Origin: Paraglaciecola sp. MB-3u-78 | GTDB lineage: Bacteria; Pseudomonadota; Gammaproteobacteria; Enterobacterales; Alteromonadaceae | DNA: 64,000 nucleotides | Assembly (NCBI RefSeq): GCF_002835935.1 | Contig: NZ_PJCF01000014.1 | Coordinates: 1-64,000 of the forward strand | Direction: 5' to 3' | Part shown: positions 37,160-45,798 of the stretch, piece after piece | Position numbering within the stretch: position 1 is the first letter of the stretch | Layout: every line of letters begins with the position of its first letter | Position numbers and translations under genes: made by a program | Notes under the pieces: model-generated | The model's database searches: none | What the model saw: the letters and a program-made list of their open reading frames with translations, nothing else | What the model was told of the DNA's origin: nothing

Positions 37160-37201
37160 CGATGCAATCTTAATGCATCAAAGTTAATCATAATGATGCA
37201 A
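37160..37201 (-). promoter_or_regulatory. Putative operator of the ParDE-type operon
   Basis: GATGCAATCTTAATGCATC and AATCATAATGATGCA contain repeated TGCATC/GATGCA half sites around the expected promoter, as usual for ribbon-helix-helix autoregulation. Confidence 0.5.
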
Positions 37202-37231
37202 AAAGTACAAGGAGAGAGTTTTAATATACCC

Positions 37232-38521
37232 CGTTTATTTGAACTTTATTACTAAAACTTGAAGCTAGATAGAACAAGGTCTTTCAAGTTCATAAAACTG
37301 GTTTAAGTAATCAAATATTTAAAGTACTAATTTATTGGACTATTTATTACTATCAAATAAAGTGAGCCGAGAATTATGTTTGCAAGCCCGCGTCCTACCT
37401 TATTTTTACTTAATTTGAGCCAGACTTGCTGGATGTAATCAAGTCCTAGGGTTTATGTTTTCGAGCCACTACAACTAGGAATTAATATGATAAGACGCTA
37501 ATGCAATAGTTGGAATGAAAGCCACTACCTAGACCGTACCCAAGCTGTTAATGCGCGGAAGGATTATTTTTGTGTAGAGGGTAGGGGATGAGTTTGAGAT
37601 AATGGATACGTGCACTTTGGTGCCAAGTGATGATGGCTCGTTTCACATTGCTTTCCGTTTGCATGAAATCTCAACCAGCGACCTAGAGTTAGATTTTTTT
37701 GATGATAATGTGGATTTATTGATGAAGTTTACAGAGATAAGCAACGGCATTGTTGGCTCTTAACGACATGATTTCTCAAGCGGTAAAGCCAATCATCTAG
37801 CCGTCGCCAGATGACGCAGTCTAATAATAAATAAAAGCCCTTGGGGAACTAATCCAAGGGCAGTACAGCTACATGGAAACGCTTGTAAGGAACTCTCAAG
37901 CACTTTAATTAAAGACTATTTTTGTGAAAAGTAAACATATCGCTGGATGATGATTAAATGTAGCAATAAAATAATATCCTCAATTGCTGCTTGTTCAATT
38001 TTTACCACAAAAGCGGCTGGCCATTGGCCAGCGATAAGGTGACACTGCGTTGATGACCAAAAGCGGGGCTGCGCCCCTCTTTTCGGTTTTGGTTATTCTT
38101 CTTATTTCGTTACTGGTTGGGTTTTTGTTGGTTCTGGGTTTGGTATTTACTTAGCTGCTGGATTGTTGTTTGTAATATATTAATGGCTACAAATAGCAAG
38201 GGCAGGGCGATTTGCTACGCAACCGATTCTGTCATGCTGCGCACTCAACCCTGATCACAAAAAGCGCGTGTTCAGGTTATCGCCCTTCGGGTTTCCGACA
38301 CTATCGCAAAAGCTTCTGGCCAAAGGCCATTTAATAAGGCTGGTTACTACCTCACTTGGCTTCTTCTGACTGGCTTATCATCAAACAGACTGCAAAAAGC
38401 GCAGACTGTTTGATGGCTGCGTCAGCGCCAAGTGAAGTATTCACGCTCATTACTCAACCAGGCTTCGCCTGTTTTCGCTGAAGTTACAATGGTAGGGCAG
38501 TGTTGATTAGTGGGATGCATT
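37232..38521 (+). repeat. Duplicated 1.3-kb gene-poor segment, copy 1
   Basis: The sequence from CGTTTATTTGAACTTT to GTGGGATGCATT recurs at 60261-63229, where it is interrupted by the IS200/IS605 element and its small relative. Copy 1 retains a stem, GCCCTTGG...CCAAGGGC (37837-37861), followed on the minus strand by a T-rich run; this stretch is missing from copy 2. No conserved gene was found inside. Confidence 0.85.
37602..37763 (+). CDS. Possible 53-aa acidic protein
   Basis: ORF MDTCTLVPSDDGSFHIAFRL..., acidic, soluble, without recognised domain. In the second copy of this region (about 60656-60812) the same frame has a TAG in the middle (GAC CTA TAG). It is therefore either a decaying gene or chance. 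Confidence 0.3.
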   Translation: MDTCTLVPSDDGSFHIAFRLHEISTSDLELDFFDDNVDLLMKFTEISNGIVGS

Positions 38522-39300
38522 TGTAGTTGTCTACTATGGGCGTTGCGCTTCACGCCGTTGTGTCATGCTGCGCACTTAACCAGACCAAAAAACGGTCTGT
38601 TTTCGCCCTTCGGGTGACTGCCACTAACGCAAGAGCTACTGGCCAGGGGCCAGTTAATAAGGCTGGTTACTACCTCTCTTGGCTTCTTCTGACTGGCTTA
38701 TCATCAAACAGACTGCAAAAAGCGCAGACTGTTTGATGGCTGCGTCAGCGCCAAGTGAAGTATTCACGCTCATTACTCAACCAGGCTTCGCCTGTTTTCG
38801 CTGAAGTTACAATGGTAGGGCAGTGTTGATTAGTGGGATGCATTTGTAGTTGTCTACTATGGGCGTTGCGCTTCACGCCGTTGTGTCATGCTGCGCACTT
38901 AACCAGACCAAAAAACGGTCTGTTTTCGCCCTTCGGGTGACTGCCACTAACGCAAGAGCTACTGGCCAGGGGCCAGTTAATAAGGCTGGTTACTACCTCT
39001 CTTGGCTTCTTCTGACTGGCTTATCATCAAACAGACTGCAAAAAGCGCAGACTGTTTGATGGCTGCGTCAGCGCCAAGTGAAGTATTCACGCTCATTACT
39101 CAACCAGGCTTCGCCTGTTTTCGCTGAAGTTACAATGGTAGGGCAGTGTTGATTAGTGGGATGCATTTGTAGTTGTCTACTATGGGCGTTGCGCTTCACG
39201 CCGTTGTGTCATGCTGCGCACTTAACCAGACCAAAAAACGGTCTGTTTTCGCCCTTCGGGTGACTGCCACTAACGCAAGTGCTTACTGGCTAGAGGCCAG
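38331..39300 (+). repeat. Three tandem 323-bp structured units
   Basis: TTAATAAGGC recurs at 38331, 38654 and 38977; other landmarks keep the same 323-bp spacing. Later units are nearly identical, the first and last edges diverge. Each unit contains a strong hairpin (ATCAAACAG..CTGC with GCGCAGACTGTTTGAT), AGACC..GGTCT and GGCC..GGCC stems. One further unit lies at 63038-63229. Identical 69-aa reading frames inside two units are judged non-coding. Confidence 0.9.
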
Positions 39301-39432
39301 TTTCTAAGGTTACTCCGTTGTTCACACTCCTTGCTATCCGCTAACCTGGTACAAACTACGCACTAGGTTTTCGGGCAAGCATTGCGCCCATCGAGTGGGT
39401 TTGGTTTACCCCGGCGATGTCCCAGGGCTTTG

Positions 39433-39453
39433 CAATGTGACAGTGTCACATTG
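39433..39453. other. Perfect 21-base hairpin
   Basis: CAATGTGACA-G-TGTCACATTG is a perfect palindrome with a single central base. It lies next to a wider inverted repeat and after the tandem units. Confidence 0.7.
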
Positions 39454-39464
39454 TTCTTATCGCG

Positions 39465-39592
39465 GCTCCCGCCTTGGTAGACTCGTGACAATATGGCAAT
39501 GCCTGAGCAGTATCAACGCAGGCTGTCGCCTAAAGCGCTTATGACACGTCACAGGCATCCCCATTCTTCATTGTCACTACCAAGGCGGGAGC
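39465..39592. repeat. 16-bp perfect inverted repeat enclosing 96 bases
   Basis: GCTCCCGCCTTGGTAG at 39465-39480 is exactly inverted at 39577-39592. The enclosed DNA has no ORF. It could be ends of a tiny element, an origin-like structure or a structured RNA. Confidence 0.75.
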
Positions 39593-39889
39593 ATCTCAAT
39601 ACACAAAAAGTGTGACACAGCATCACCCAATAAATACTCTTTACCTCTAACCAAAAAAAATCGCTGCGCGGGAAAATAAAAGGGACTTCGCCCCTCTTTT
39701 TCCTTGTCTTTTCTATGTTCTTCTACCTACTTATGCGGGGGTTTTATTGTTTACTTGCTAATTGATGTATTCGTTTCTGTAGATAAATATTTATTCATTT
39801 AATTTTTGGCTGCTGTAGCCGTTTTTTTTATTCGTTAACTAAACTAAATATTACTTATAATTACCATTTAGCATATTTTAAATATGGTC

Positions 39890-40070
39890 AAAAAACTCAG
39901 CGGTAAATCAAACCATAAGAGATGGTGCGCCAGAATCACCAGAACAACGGTGGACGCTAATCGACATACAAGACAACCTGTATAACGCATTAAACATAGA
40001 TATTACCTTTAAAGACAAGGATTGTGTGGAGCTTTGCTATCGTATTACATCAAAACACAAAGCGAATTAG
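39890..40070 (+). pseudogene. Possible gene remnant without start codon
   Basis: A frame ending at 40070 reads GAPESPEQRWTLIDIQDNLYNALNI and KDKDCVELCYRITSKHKAN. It looks protein-like (amphipathic, varied composition) but has no start codon upstream before the AT-rich repeat edge. It may be the tail of a gene cut by rearrangement. Confidence 0.3.
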
Positions 40071-40235
40071 CCGCATCCTCATAAAGCTTTCAGCTTAATT
40101 ATATATTCTTTAGTGAGTGCCTTTTTCTATTTATTACAAATCCCATTATGGCTTTGGAGTATATTGACCCCAACTTTGAGCGGATACAGTCTGCTTTTTT
40201 AAACATTAACCAATATTGATTAAAGGTATCAAAAC

Positions 40236-40454
40236 GTGACTGACAAAAAAGATAAAGTTTCCAAAGACATCACATACAACAAAAAAGGGCGTGAGCCGTT
40301 GTTTCGTGTCGAGATTAGCACTGCCGACACTACCGAAGCTGCTGAAAATATGAGGCAGATGAAGACCGATCTCATTAGTAAATCAGGAACCGCCAAGCAA
40401 GGCGTTATTGATATGTATAAATTTGCCAAAGAAAACAGTTATTTCGGTAAATAA
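40236..40454 (+). CDS. Small soluble basic protein, unknown, first gene of the small-protein run
   Basis: A 72-aa protein starting at GTG behind AAAGG. It begins with a lysine-rich segment (TDKKDKVSKDITYNKKGREP) and continues as a helix-rich part (TTEAAENMRQMKTDLISKSG...). No domain was recognised. It precedes, on the same strand, a series of small membrane proteins and may belong to the same transfer- or plasmid-like gene set. Confidence 0.6.
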   Translation: MTDKKDKVSKDITYNKKGREPLFRVEISTADTTEAAENMRQMKTDLISKSGTAKQGVIDMYKFAKENSYFGK

Positions 40455-40529
40455 AACTTGCGCATATCGTGTACACGAGTATAATCTTTATTGAAATTAA
40501 ACGAATTTAGTTAAACAAGGAATAGAAAA

Positions 40530-40832
40530 ATGGTAAACGATAAATTTGTTGACGAAATTAAGACTTTACTAGTTGGTACATGCGTCTTACTCATAATTCT
40601 GGCATTTTTTTTCATCATTGGACATTTTCTTTCACACTTAATGAAAGACTTGGCCCCTGTTATCTCAAGTGTGACCTTACCATCGCCATTTAAGCAAATA
40701 GTTCAAGGTTTTATCACTATATTTTCAAGCCTCATAATGTTCATTTTGCTGCCATTTTTGGTGATTGGATTGGTTTATCAAACAATAAAATCATTTGGTA
40801 AGTTTGGTAGAGCAGTAAGTAAACGTCTATGA
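40530..40832 (+). CDS. Small membrane protein, unknown
   Basis: A 100-aa protein with two strong hydrophobic segments (about residues 12-35 and 53-79) and a basic end (KSFGKFGRAVSKRL). AAGGAATAG precedes the ATG. Its stop overlaps the next start by four bases, indicating an operon. No family was recognised. Confidence 0.7.
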   Translation: MVNDKFVDEIKTLLVGTCVLLIILAFFFIIGHFLSHLMKDLAPVISSVTLPSPFKQIVQGFITIFSSLIMFILLPFLVIGLVYQTIKSFGKFGRAVSKRL

Positions 40833-41224
40833 ACTTTAAATTTATCACATTAATTATTGTATTTATTCTATCGTCAGGATTGTACGGAATTTATGAATTC
40901 AGAAATGATTGGTCTAATATTTCATTCTTCACTGGCTTGGTTTGCGGATTGCCATTGGTAACTTGTTATTTAGGAAATAGACATATTGGATTTTCACTTT
41001 TCCTGTTGGGTATAACCTCTCTTATTCTGGCCTCATTTGGAGTGTTTGGTGACATTCCGAGAGATAGATTATTTTTCAATGGGTTATCTCTTGGGGCTTT
41101 ATTTGGCTGGATACCTTCATATCTAATTTTGAAGCGTAAGACTTCTGCGGTATTGGCAAATTGTTGTGAACAAGAAGGTTATGACAAATTGGCTTCGTAT
41201 TTTGACTGCAAAACAAGGGAATAG
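40829..41224 (+). CDS. Small polytopic membrane protein, unknown
   Basis: A 131-aa protein with four predicted membrane segments (residues about 4-22, 34-48, 54-72 and 84-101) and a soluble end (CCEQEGYDKLASYFDCKTRE). The start overlaps the preceding gene (ATGA). No recognised family. Confidence 0.7.
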   Translation: MNFKFITLIIVFILSSGLYGIYEFRNDWSNISFFTGLVCGLPLVTCYLGNRHIGFSLFLLGITSLILASFGVFGDIPRDRLFFNGLSLGALFGWIPSYLILKRKTSAVLANCCEQEGYDKLASYFDCKTRE

Positions 41225-41311
41225 AGAATGTACTTCGAGTCATTTTACTGGTTTTTATTCTAGGTGTTGTTGCCTTGTATCAATCAATCGAAAAAGGTGA
41301 TTTTGCGTCAA

Positions 41312-41404
41312 ATGAAGTGGGTATTGATAGTTTTAGGACTTATTCTTTTTTTTAATAAAAGAATTCATACCACTGTTCTTAACTGTCCGTTATATGTTGA
41401 ATAA
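41312..41404 (+). CDS. Possible 30-aa membrane peptide
   Basis: ORF MKWVLIVLGLILFFNKRIHT... with one hydrophobic segment, in the gap between two operon genes and ending, like its neighbours, in GAATAA followed by GGAATA. An alternative overlapping frame from about 41226 (VLRVILLVFILGVVALYQS...) is equally hydrophobic but lacks a clear start. Confidence 0.35.
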   Translation: MKWVLIVLGLILFFNKRIHTTVLNCPLYVE

Positions 41405-41432
41405 GGAATAGGTTCAAAAGGGGGAATTAATT

Positions 41433-41741
41433 ATGTTTAAAACTGGTATGCATGCAGTGTTAGATCACACGTACAAGCATGTTGACTTTGCTTTGCTTTT
41501 TTGTCTCATTTTAAGCCTATTTTATGGCCATCAACTGTTTACAGGTATTTTTGTTTTCATAAGCGTTGTTTCGATTTTTGTTCCGCTAAAATTAATTTTG
41601 AGATCTCAACAAGAAAAGAAATTAATGTTGAGGGGTGAGGGCACTTGCCCGTCCTGCAAGAAGAATAAAGTTATTAAAGGAACAGATTGGTTTCTCGCTT
41701 GCAGTGAAAAGCTCGAAGAAGAAATTTCAACAGTGGAATAA
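41433..41741 (+). CDS. Small membrane protein with CPxC motif
   Basis: A 102-aa protein: two hydrophobic segments (about residues 19-35 and 37-54), then a soluble part with CPSCKKNKVIKGTDWFLAC, half of a zinc-ribbon-like motif with only three cysteines. A GGGGGAATT ribosome-binding site precedes the ATG. It is part of the operon-like run. Confidence 0.65.
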   Translation: MFKTGMHAVLDHTYKHVDFALLFCLILSLFYGHQLFTGIFVFISVVSIFVPLKLILRSQQEKKLMLRGEGTCPSCKKNKVIKGTDWFLACSEKLEEEISTVE

Positions 41742-41743
41742 AA

Positions 41744-42049
41744 ATGTTTTTTCATAATGATTTTTACAAATTGAAAAATGACAAAAATTACAGGGAAAAA
41801 GAACGTACCAAGGGTCATGTAATGGCGACATCATGCTTGTTCTTTTTGCTGCTTTGTTACATGTGTTTAGGCTTCACAACAAGTTTTGCACTTAGTAGTG
41901 CGGTATTTATTGGAATACTCATATTGCTTTTTATGTCCGCAGTTTGTATGAATTTCCCGTGGGTTCAGATAAAAATACTTATATTGGAGGCAATCGAATC
42001 ATTTCTAATCACTAAACATGTGTTGTTTAAAAATACGAAACAGGAATAA
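41744..42049 (+). CDS. Small membrane protein, unknown
   Basis: A 101-aa protein starting three bases after the preceding stop. A basic N-terminus (DKNYREKERTKGHV) is followed by two hydrophobic segments (about residues 29-50 and 54-70). No family recognised; tight spacing supports co-transcription. Confidence 0.65.
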   Translation: MFFHNDFYKLKNDKNYREKERTKGHVMATSCLFFLLLCYMCLGFTTSFALSSAVFIGILILLFMSAVCMNFPWVQIKILILEAIESFLITKHVLFKNTKQE

Positions 42050-42271
42050 ATGAATATGAAAAGTAGAACTCTTGTGAAACATGATTTTAAAGCATTGTTT
42101 CTTTTAGTTGTTACACTTGCAGGTATGTTTGGATCTGCTGTTTACATCGTTAATAATTGGACTGGTCAATTTGCATGGATGAATGACCCATTAGGTGTTG
42201 GGTGTATTATTTTAATTTTTACGTTCTTTAAATATCAAAGCCATATTAAAAAGTTAACGAGTAAGGAATAA
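42050..42271 (+). CDS. Small membrane protein, unknown
   Basis: A 73-aa protein whose ATG follows the preceding stop directly (TAA-ATG). Two hydrophobic segments (about residues 15-34 and 45-60) and a lysine-rich end (KKLTSKE). Operon member, function unknown. Confidence 0.62.
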   Translation: MNMKSRTLVKHDFKALFLLVVTLAGMFGSAVYIVNNWTGQFAWMNDPLGVGCIILIFTFFKYQSHIKKLTSKE

Positions 42272-42277
42272 ACGACC

Positions 42278-42493
42278 ATGAATAAATACCCTCATCTACT
42301 TATGTCGGCTGACATGTTCTTACACGCTGTATTAATCATTGCAATTGTATACTTAATTAACTTGACTGTTGTTGGTTGGTTAGGTTCTTTGATTCTTTTT
42401 TGTAGCGTTTTCGCTGGTGTAGGGTTGGCATATTATTCGGGTGAGAATGAAAATGTAGGACTGCGGGTTTTTCGAAGATTTTTAAAAGAGTAA
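42278..42493 (+). CDS. Small membrane protein, unknown
   Basis: A 71-aa protein with two hydrophobic segments (about residues 13-31 and 34-52) and a charged tail (GENENVGLRVFRRFLKE). AAGGAATAA provides the ribosome-binding site. Last complete gene of the run. Confidence 0.62.
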   Translation: MNKYPHLLMSADMFLHAVLIIAIVYLINLTVVGWLGSLILFCSVFAGVGLAYYSGENENVGLRVFRRFLKE

Positions 42494-42502
42494 TGAACAA
42501 AA

Positions 42503-42589
42503 ATGACTAAAACAACCTTAATTCTTGCCTTGGCATTACTACTGCCAAGTATAGCGTTTGCCAGTGATAGTGAGCTTACCACTTCATAG
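42503..42589 (+). pseudogene. Signal-peptide gene fragment cut by the IS66 element
   Basis: MTKTTLILALALLLPSIAFA is a textbook signal peptide with cleavage after AFA, but the frame stops eight residues later (SDSELTTS). The IS66 transposition genes begin within 65 bases, so an exported protein gene was probably truncated by the insertion. The rest was not found on the far side. Confidence 0.6.
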
Positions 42590-42651
42590 CGCAACTTCGT
42601 AAATTTGATCTGGTTTAATGTTTGCAACTTATTCATTGAAGATGAAAATAT

Positions 42652-43024
42652 GGCAATCGCTAAAAAAATAAATCAGATCGTTGAAGCATTTGAGCTGTGG
42701 CGAAAAAACCGGGTTAGTCGCCGTTCTGCAACCCCACAAGCACTGCGCCAACAAGCAGTTGATCTACTCGAACACTGCTCGTCCAGTAAAGTCACCGCGA
42801 TGCTGCGGATCAGTGGCACACAATTGAAACAATGGCGTGAAGCCGTTGAACCAAGCCCAACATCCTCTGATTTTATTCGCTTACCTGGGCAAGGCGCGAG
42901 GGAGCCTGTTGCTAACGAGCATCTCAGTGTCGAGCTTCGGTTGTGTAATGGTGCAGCATTAACCCTTTCGGGTGATATTTCCCAAGCCTTCCTCGTCGCC
43001 ATGATCCAGGAAGTTAGATCGTGA
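42652..43024 (+). CDS. tnpA: IS66 accessory protein TnpA
   Basis: About 123 aa from the ATG at 42652 (an upstream in-frame start is less likely). Helix-turn-helix-like part SRRSATPQALRQQAVDLLEHCSSSKVTAMLRISGTQLKQWRE, then VELRLCNGAALTLSGDISQAFLVAMIQEV, as in IS66 Orf1 proteins. It ends overlapping tnpB. Confidence 0.85.
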
Positions 43025-43359
43025 TCCATTTAACGGCCCAAACGCCTATCCTGATCGCCACTGAGCCTGCTGACTTTCGCATGGGGATTGATGGTTTAGC
43101 GGCGCTTTGCCGTAGCAGGCTGACGCACGAGCCTCGTTGCGGGATCTTATTTGTGTTTATTAATCGCAATAAAACCATGATCCGCACGCTCGCCTATGAT
43201 GGCACAGGATTTTGGTTGATGACCAAGCGTTTATCTAAGGGTAAATTTCAATGCTGGCCCACCGTTAATTCACCTGTTCATCCGTTTGAGGCCAGGCAGT
43301 TGCGTCAACTTCTAAGCCCCGTCAAGCCTGATCTTAAGCGATCATTTACGGCAACATAA
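43021..43359 (+). CDS. tnpB: IS66 accessory protein TnpB
   Basis: A 112-aa protein with ADFRMGIDGLAALCRSRL, GILFVFINRNKTMIRTLAYDGTGFWLMTKRL, the conserved IS66 Orf2 pattern. The C-terminus (LRQLLSPVKPDLKRSFTAT) is of usual length. Overlaps tnpA by four bases. Confidence 0.9.
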   Translation: MIHLTAQTPILIATEPADFRMGIDGLAALCRSRLTHEPRCGILFVFINRNKTMIRTLAYDGTGFWLMTKRLSKGKFQCWPTVNSPVHPFEARQLRQLLSPVKPDLKRSFTAT

Positions 43360-43451
43360 ATGAGCGTCATGAGCGGGTTGTATTTTCAATTAATGAGATC
43401 ATACTGCCTGCCAATCTCCTATCCACACACAACAAACGGCTAAGCGAAACA

Positions 43452-45053
43452 GTGAGTAAACCTTTTACAGATATTGATGGTCAGGCGCTGGAAGCGCTGA
43501 TAGCCCGCGTGACTGAGGCCAAGGAAAACACCCTGGCGTTAAGTGAGCAAGACAGCCAGTTGTTATTGGATGCGTTGCTGACGTTGGCGAGTATGCAGGA
43601 CCGTTTAACGCATCATAACGTTACTATTCATAAGTTACGAAAATTGCTGGGAATAGAGAAATCATCTGAGAAACAATCGGATGTCACGCCAAAAAAGCAA
43701 AAGCCCGCCAAGCCTCAAAAGCCTGGTAACAAGCGCCAGACCAGCGCCTCTTCAGATAAGGGATTTACGCCGGTCAAACCCACCGTGGTTATTCACCCGT
43801 TAACCACCATCAGTAAAGGGGATAATTGCCCAGAATGCCTCACCGGTAAGGTATATAAAACCGAGCCAGGCAGTTTCTTGCGGATCACCGGCCACAGTCC
43901 GTTTACGCCCGAGCAGCATGTGATGGAGCGAGTTCGCTGCAATACATGTGGGGCTTATTTCACGGCGGAGCTGCCACCGGACGTACTGCAAGAGGGCCCG
44001 GGGACCCGAAAATACGGTTATTCCGCGTGCGCCTTGATGGCGATCTACAAGTACTTCGCGGGGTTACCTTTTTACCGCCAGAGCAGTATTCAAAAGCTGT
44101 TGGGCGTGAAGATCAGCGCATCAACGGTGTTTGACCAGATTGAGCTGGTGTGCAATGCCATTTATCCGGTCTTTCACCACCTTTTAAATCTGTCTGCGGA
44201 TGCCGTGCATTACGCCATTGATGACACCACACACCGAATTCTGGATGCTAAGCCCATTGAGAAAAAAATACGTAACAGTGATAAAACGCAGCTACGCAGT
44301 GGTGTGTATACCTCGGGTGTTATCGCTACCACGAAGAACAATCAACACATCGTGTTATTCGAAACCAATATCGGCCATGCCGGTGAATTTATTGACAGCA
44401 TCTTACAAAACCGCAGTCAATCCAGTGCACAGCCCATTATTATGAGTGACGCACTTGCCAGCAACCGCCCGACGGTGAGGGAAACCATGGGATCGTTATG
44501 TAACAGCCATGCAAGGCGGCAGTTTGTTGATGTGATCAACCATTTCCCGGAAGAAGTTGAACATATTTTAACGCGCTATGGCGAGATCTGGTCACACGAA
44601 CATCACGTAGAAGAGCAACAACTGAGCGTAGCCAAACGGCTTGAATATCACCAAACGCATTCGTTGCCCGTCATGGCAGAAATTAAATTGTGGGGTGAAA
44701 CCCATTTGGCAAACGAGACAGTAGAAGAAAACAGTGGCTTAGGCAAAGCGATAAAATACTTTATCAAACACTATGCAGGACTGAGCCTGTTTTGCAGCGT
44801 GCCCGGTGCAAAAATCGACAATAACGGCATCGAAGCGATGCTGAAAATTGTAGTGAGAGACAGAAAAAACGCGATGTTCCATAAAACATTACTGGGCGCG
44901 ACAATCGGAGATGTCATCACCTCGATGATAGCAACCGGTATGGAAGCGGGCGTCAACGTTATGGATTACTTTACGCTACTGCAACGGGAGCAAGCACAAG
45001 CTAAGGCCCATCCCGAAAAATACTTACCCTGGAATTATCAGGAAAATAGCTAA
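43452..45053 (+). CDS. tnpC: IS66 transposase TnpC
   Basis: A 533-aa protein starting at GTG. Order: N-terminal leucine-rich coiled coil; Lys/Pro linker; zinc-binding part with CPECLTGK and CNTCGAYF; DDE core with D in HYAIDDTTHRIL, D in IIMSDALASNRP and E in DNNGIEAMLK; C-terminal IS66 tail (TLLGATIGDVITSMIATGMEAGVN). All parts are present, so it is probably functional if the ends are intact. Confidence 0.92.
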   Translation: MSKPFTDIDGQALEALIARVTEAKENTLALSEQDSQLLLDALLTLASMQDRLTHHNVTIHKLRKLLGIEKSSEKQSDVTPKKQKPAKPQKPGNKRQTSASSDKGFTPVKPTVVIHPLTTISKGDNCPECLTGKVYKTEPGSFLRITGHSPFTPEQHVMERVRCNTCGAYFTAELPPDVLQEGPGTRKYGYSACALMAIYKYFAGLPFYRQSSIQKLLGVKISASTVFDQIELVCNAIYPVFHHLLNLSADAVHYAIDDTTHRILDAKPIEKKIRNSDKTQLRSGVYTSGVIATTKNNQHIVLFETNIGHAGEFIDSILQNRSQSSAQPIIMSDALASNRPTVRETMGSLCNSHARRQFVDVINHFPEEVEHILTRYGEIWSHEHHVEEQQLSVAKRLEYHQTHSLPVMAEIKLWGETHLANETVEENSGLGKAIKYFIKHYAGLSLFCSVPGAKIDNNGIEAMLKIVVRDRKNAMFHKTLLGATIGDVITSMIATGMEAGVNVMDYFTLLQREQAQAKAHPEKYLPWNYQENS

Positions 45054-45798
45054 GCACGATCCCAATAAACATCGGCTGACGTAGGCTTTTTGCCTAGGTC
45101 AATCTATGCTCCCGTAGCTCACTACATATTTAACGCTAAAATTAAATCTAAAGCGGCATAAGGAAAAAACGATGAAAACAATATTTACATCGCACATTGG
45201 TCATTAAATTACAAAATAACTTAGTCCACTTTGGCTAAGGCGAGCGGCAGAATACGCTCTACAAATTTAGTATATGCGAGCTCTGACGGATGCAGGCCGT
45301 CACTTGCCACTAATGAAGGGGTCTCTAATCCTTGCTGCGTTATATCTGTTATGTAGACGTATGATAGTCCAACTGACTCACAGTATTCCTTCGCAAAGTC
45401 ATTATATAGGACTAACTCAGCGCTTGTAGCGGTCGGATTAAAATTCTGCCCAAAGGGGGTAAATGCATAGTCAGGTATTGAAACCACAATTAATTTACTA
45501 GCATCATCCCCGACTAAAGAGATTGCCGAATCAACAAGCTCGGCAAACTCTGTCTCGTACACTTCAAAGGGCTTACCTTGAAATTGATTTTTGACGCCAA
45601 TAAGTAGCGTTACCAAGTCAAAATTACTGGCAGGGTCTACAGTCGTAATCGCATTTTTTAAATCCGTCGTGTTCCAACCAGTCTGAGCAATAATCTGCAA
45701 ACTAAACTCATCTCTATCTGCATACTCTGATATTAATCTCTCTTTTAACTGCTCTGGAAAACGGCAAGTGTCACAAACACTTTCCCCAATAGTATATA

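Larger units (their letters stand above)
42590..45060 (+). mobile_element. IS66-family element (ends not resolved)
   Basis: The three genes tnpA, tnpB and tnpC lie in the standard order. I could not match terminal inverted repeats on the two sides, so the element may be truncated at one end or slightly longer than given. Confidence 0.75.

Noticed and set aside
38527-39059. Two identical 69-aa ORFs (38527-38736 and 38850-39059)
   Set aside because: They are the same frame in two units of a hairpin-rich tandem repeat, start at TTG, and the unit has no sign of codon selection; the divergent unit copies do not keep the frame.
38331-39300. Possible CRISPR or satellite coding array
   Set aside because: Unit length is 323 bp, units are nearly identical over their whole length, no spacers and no cas genes.
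42580-45130. Exact ends of the IS66 element
   Set aside because: No matching terminal inverted repeats or 8-bp target duplication could be identified by eye, so no boundary is claimed.
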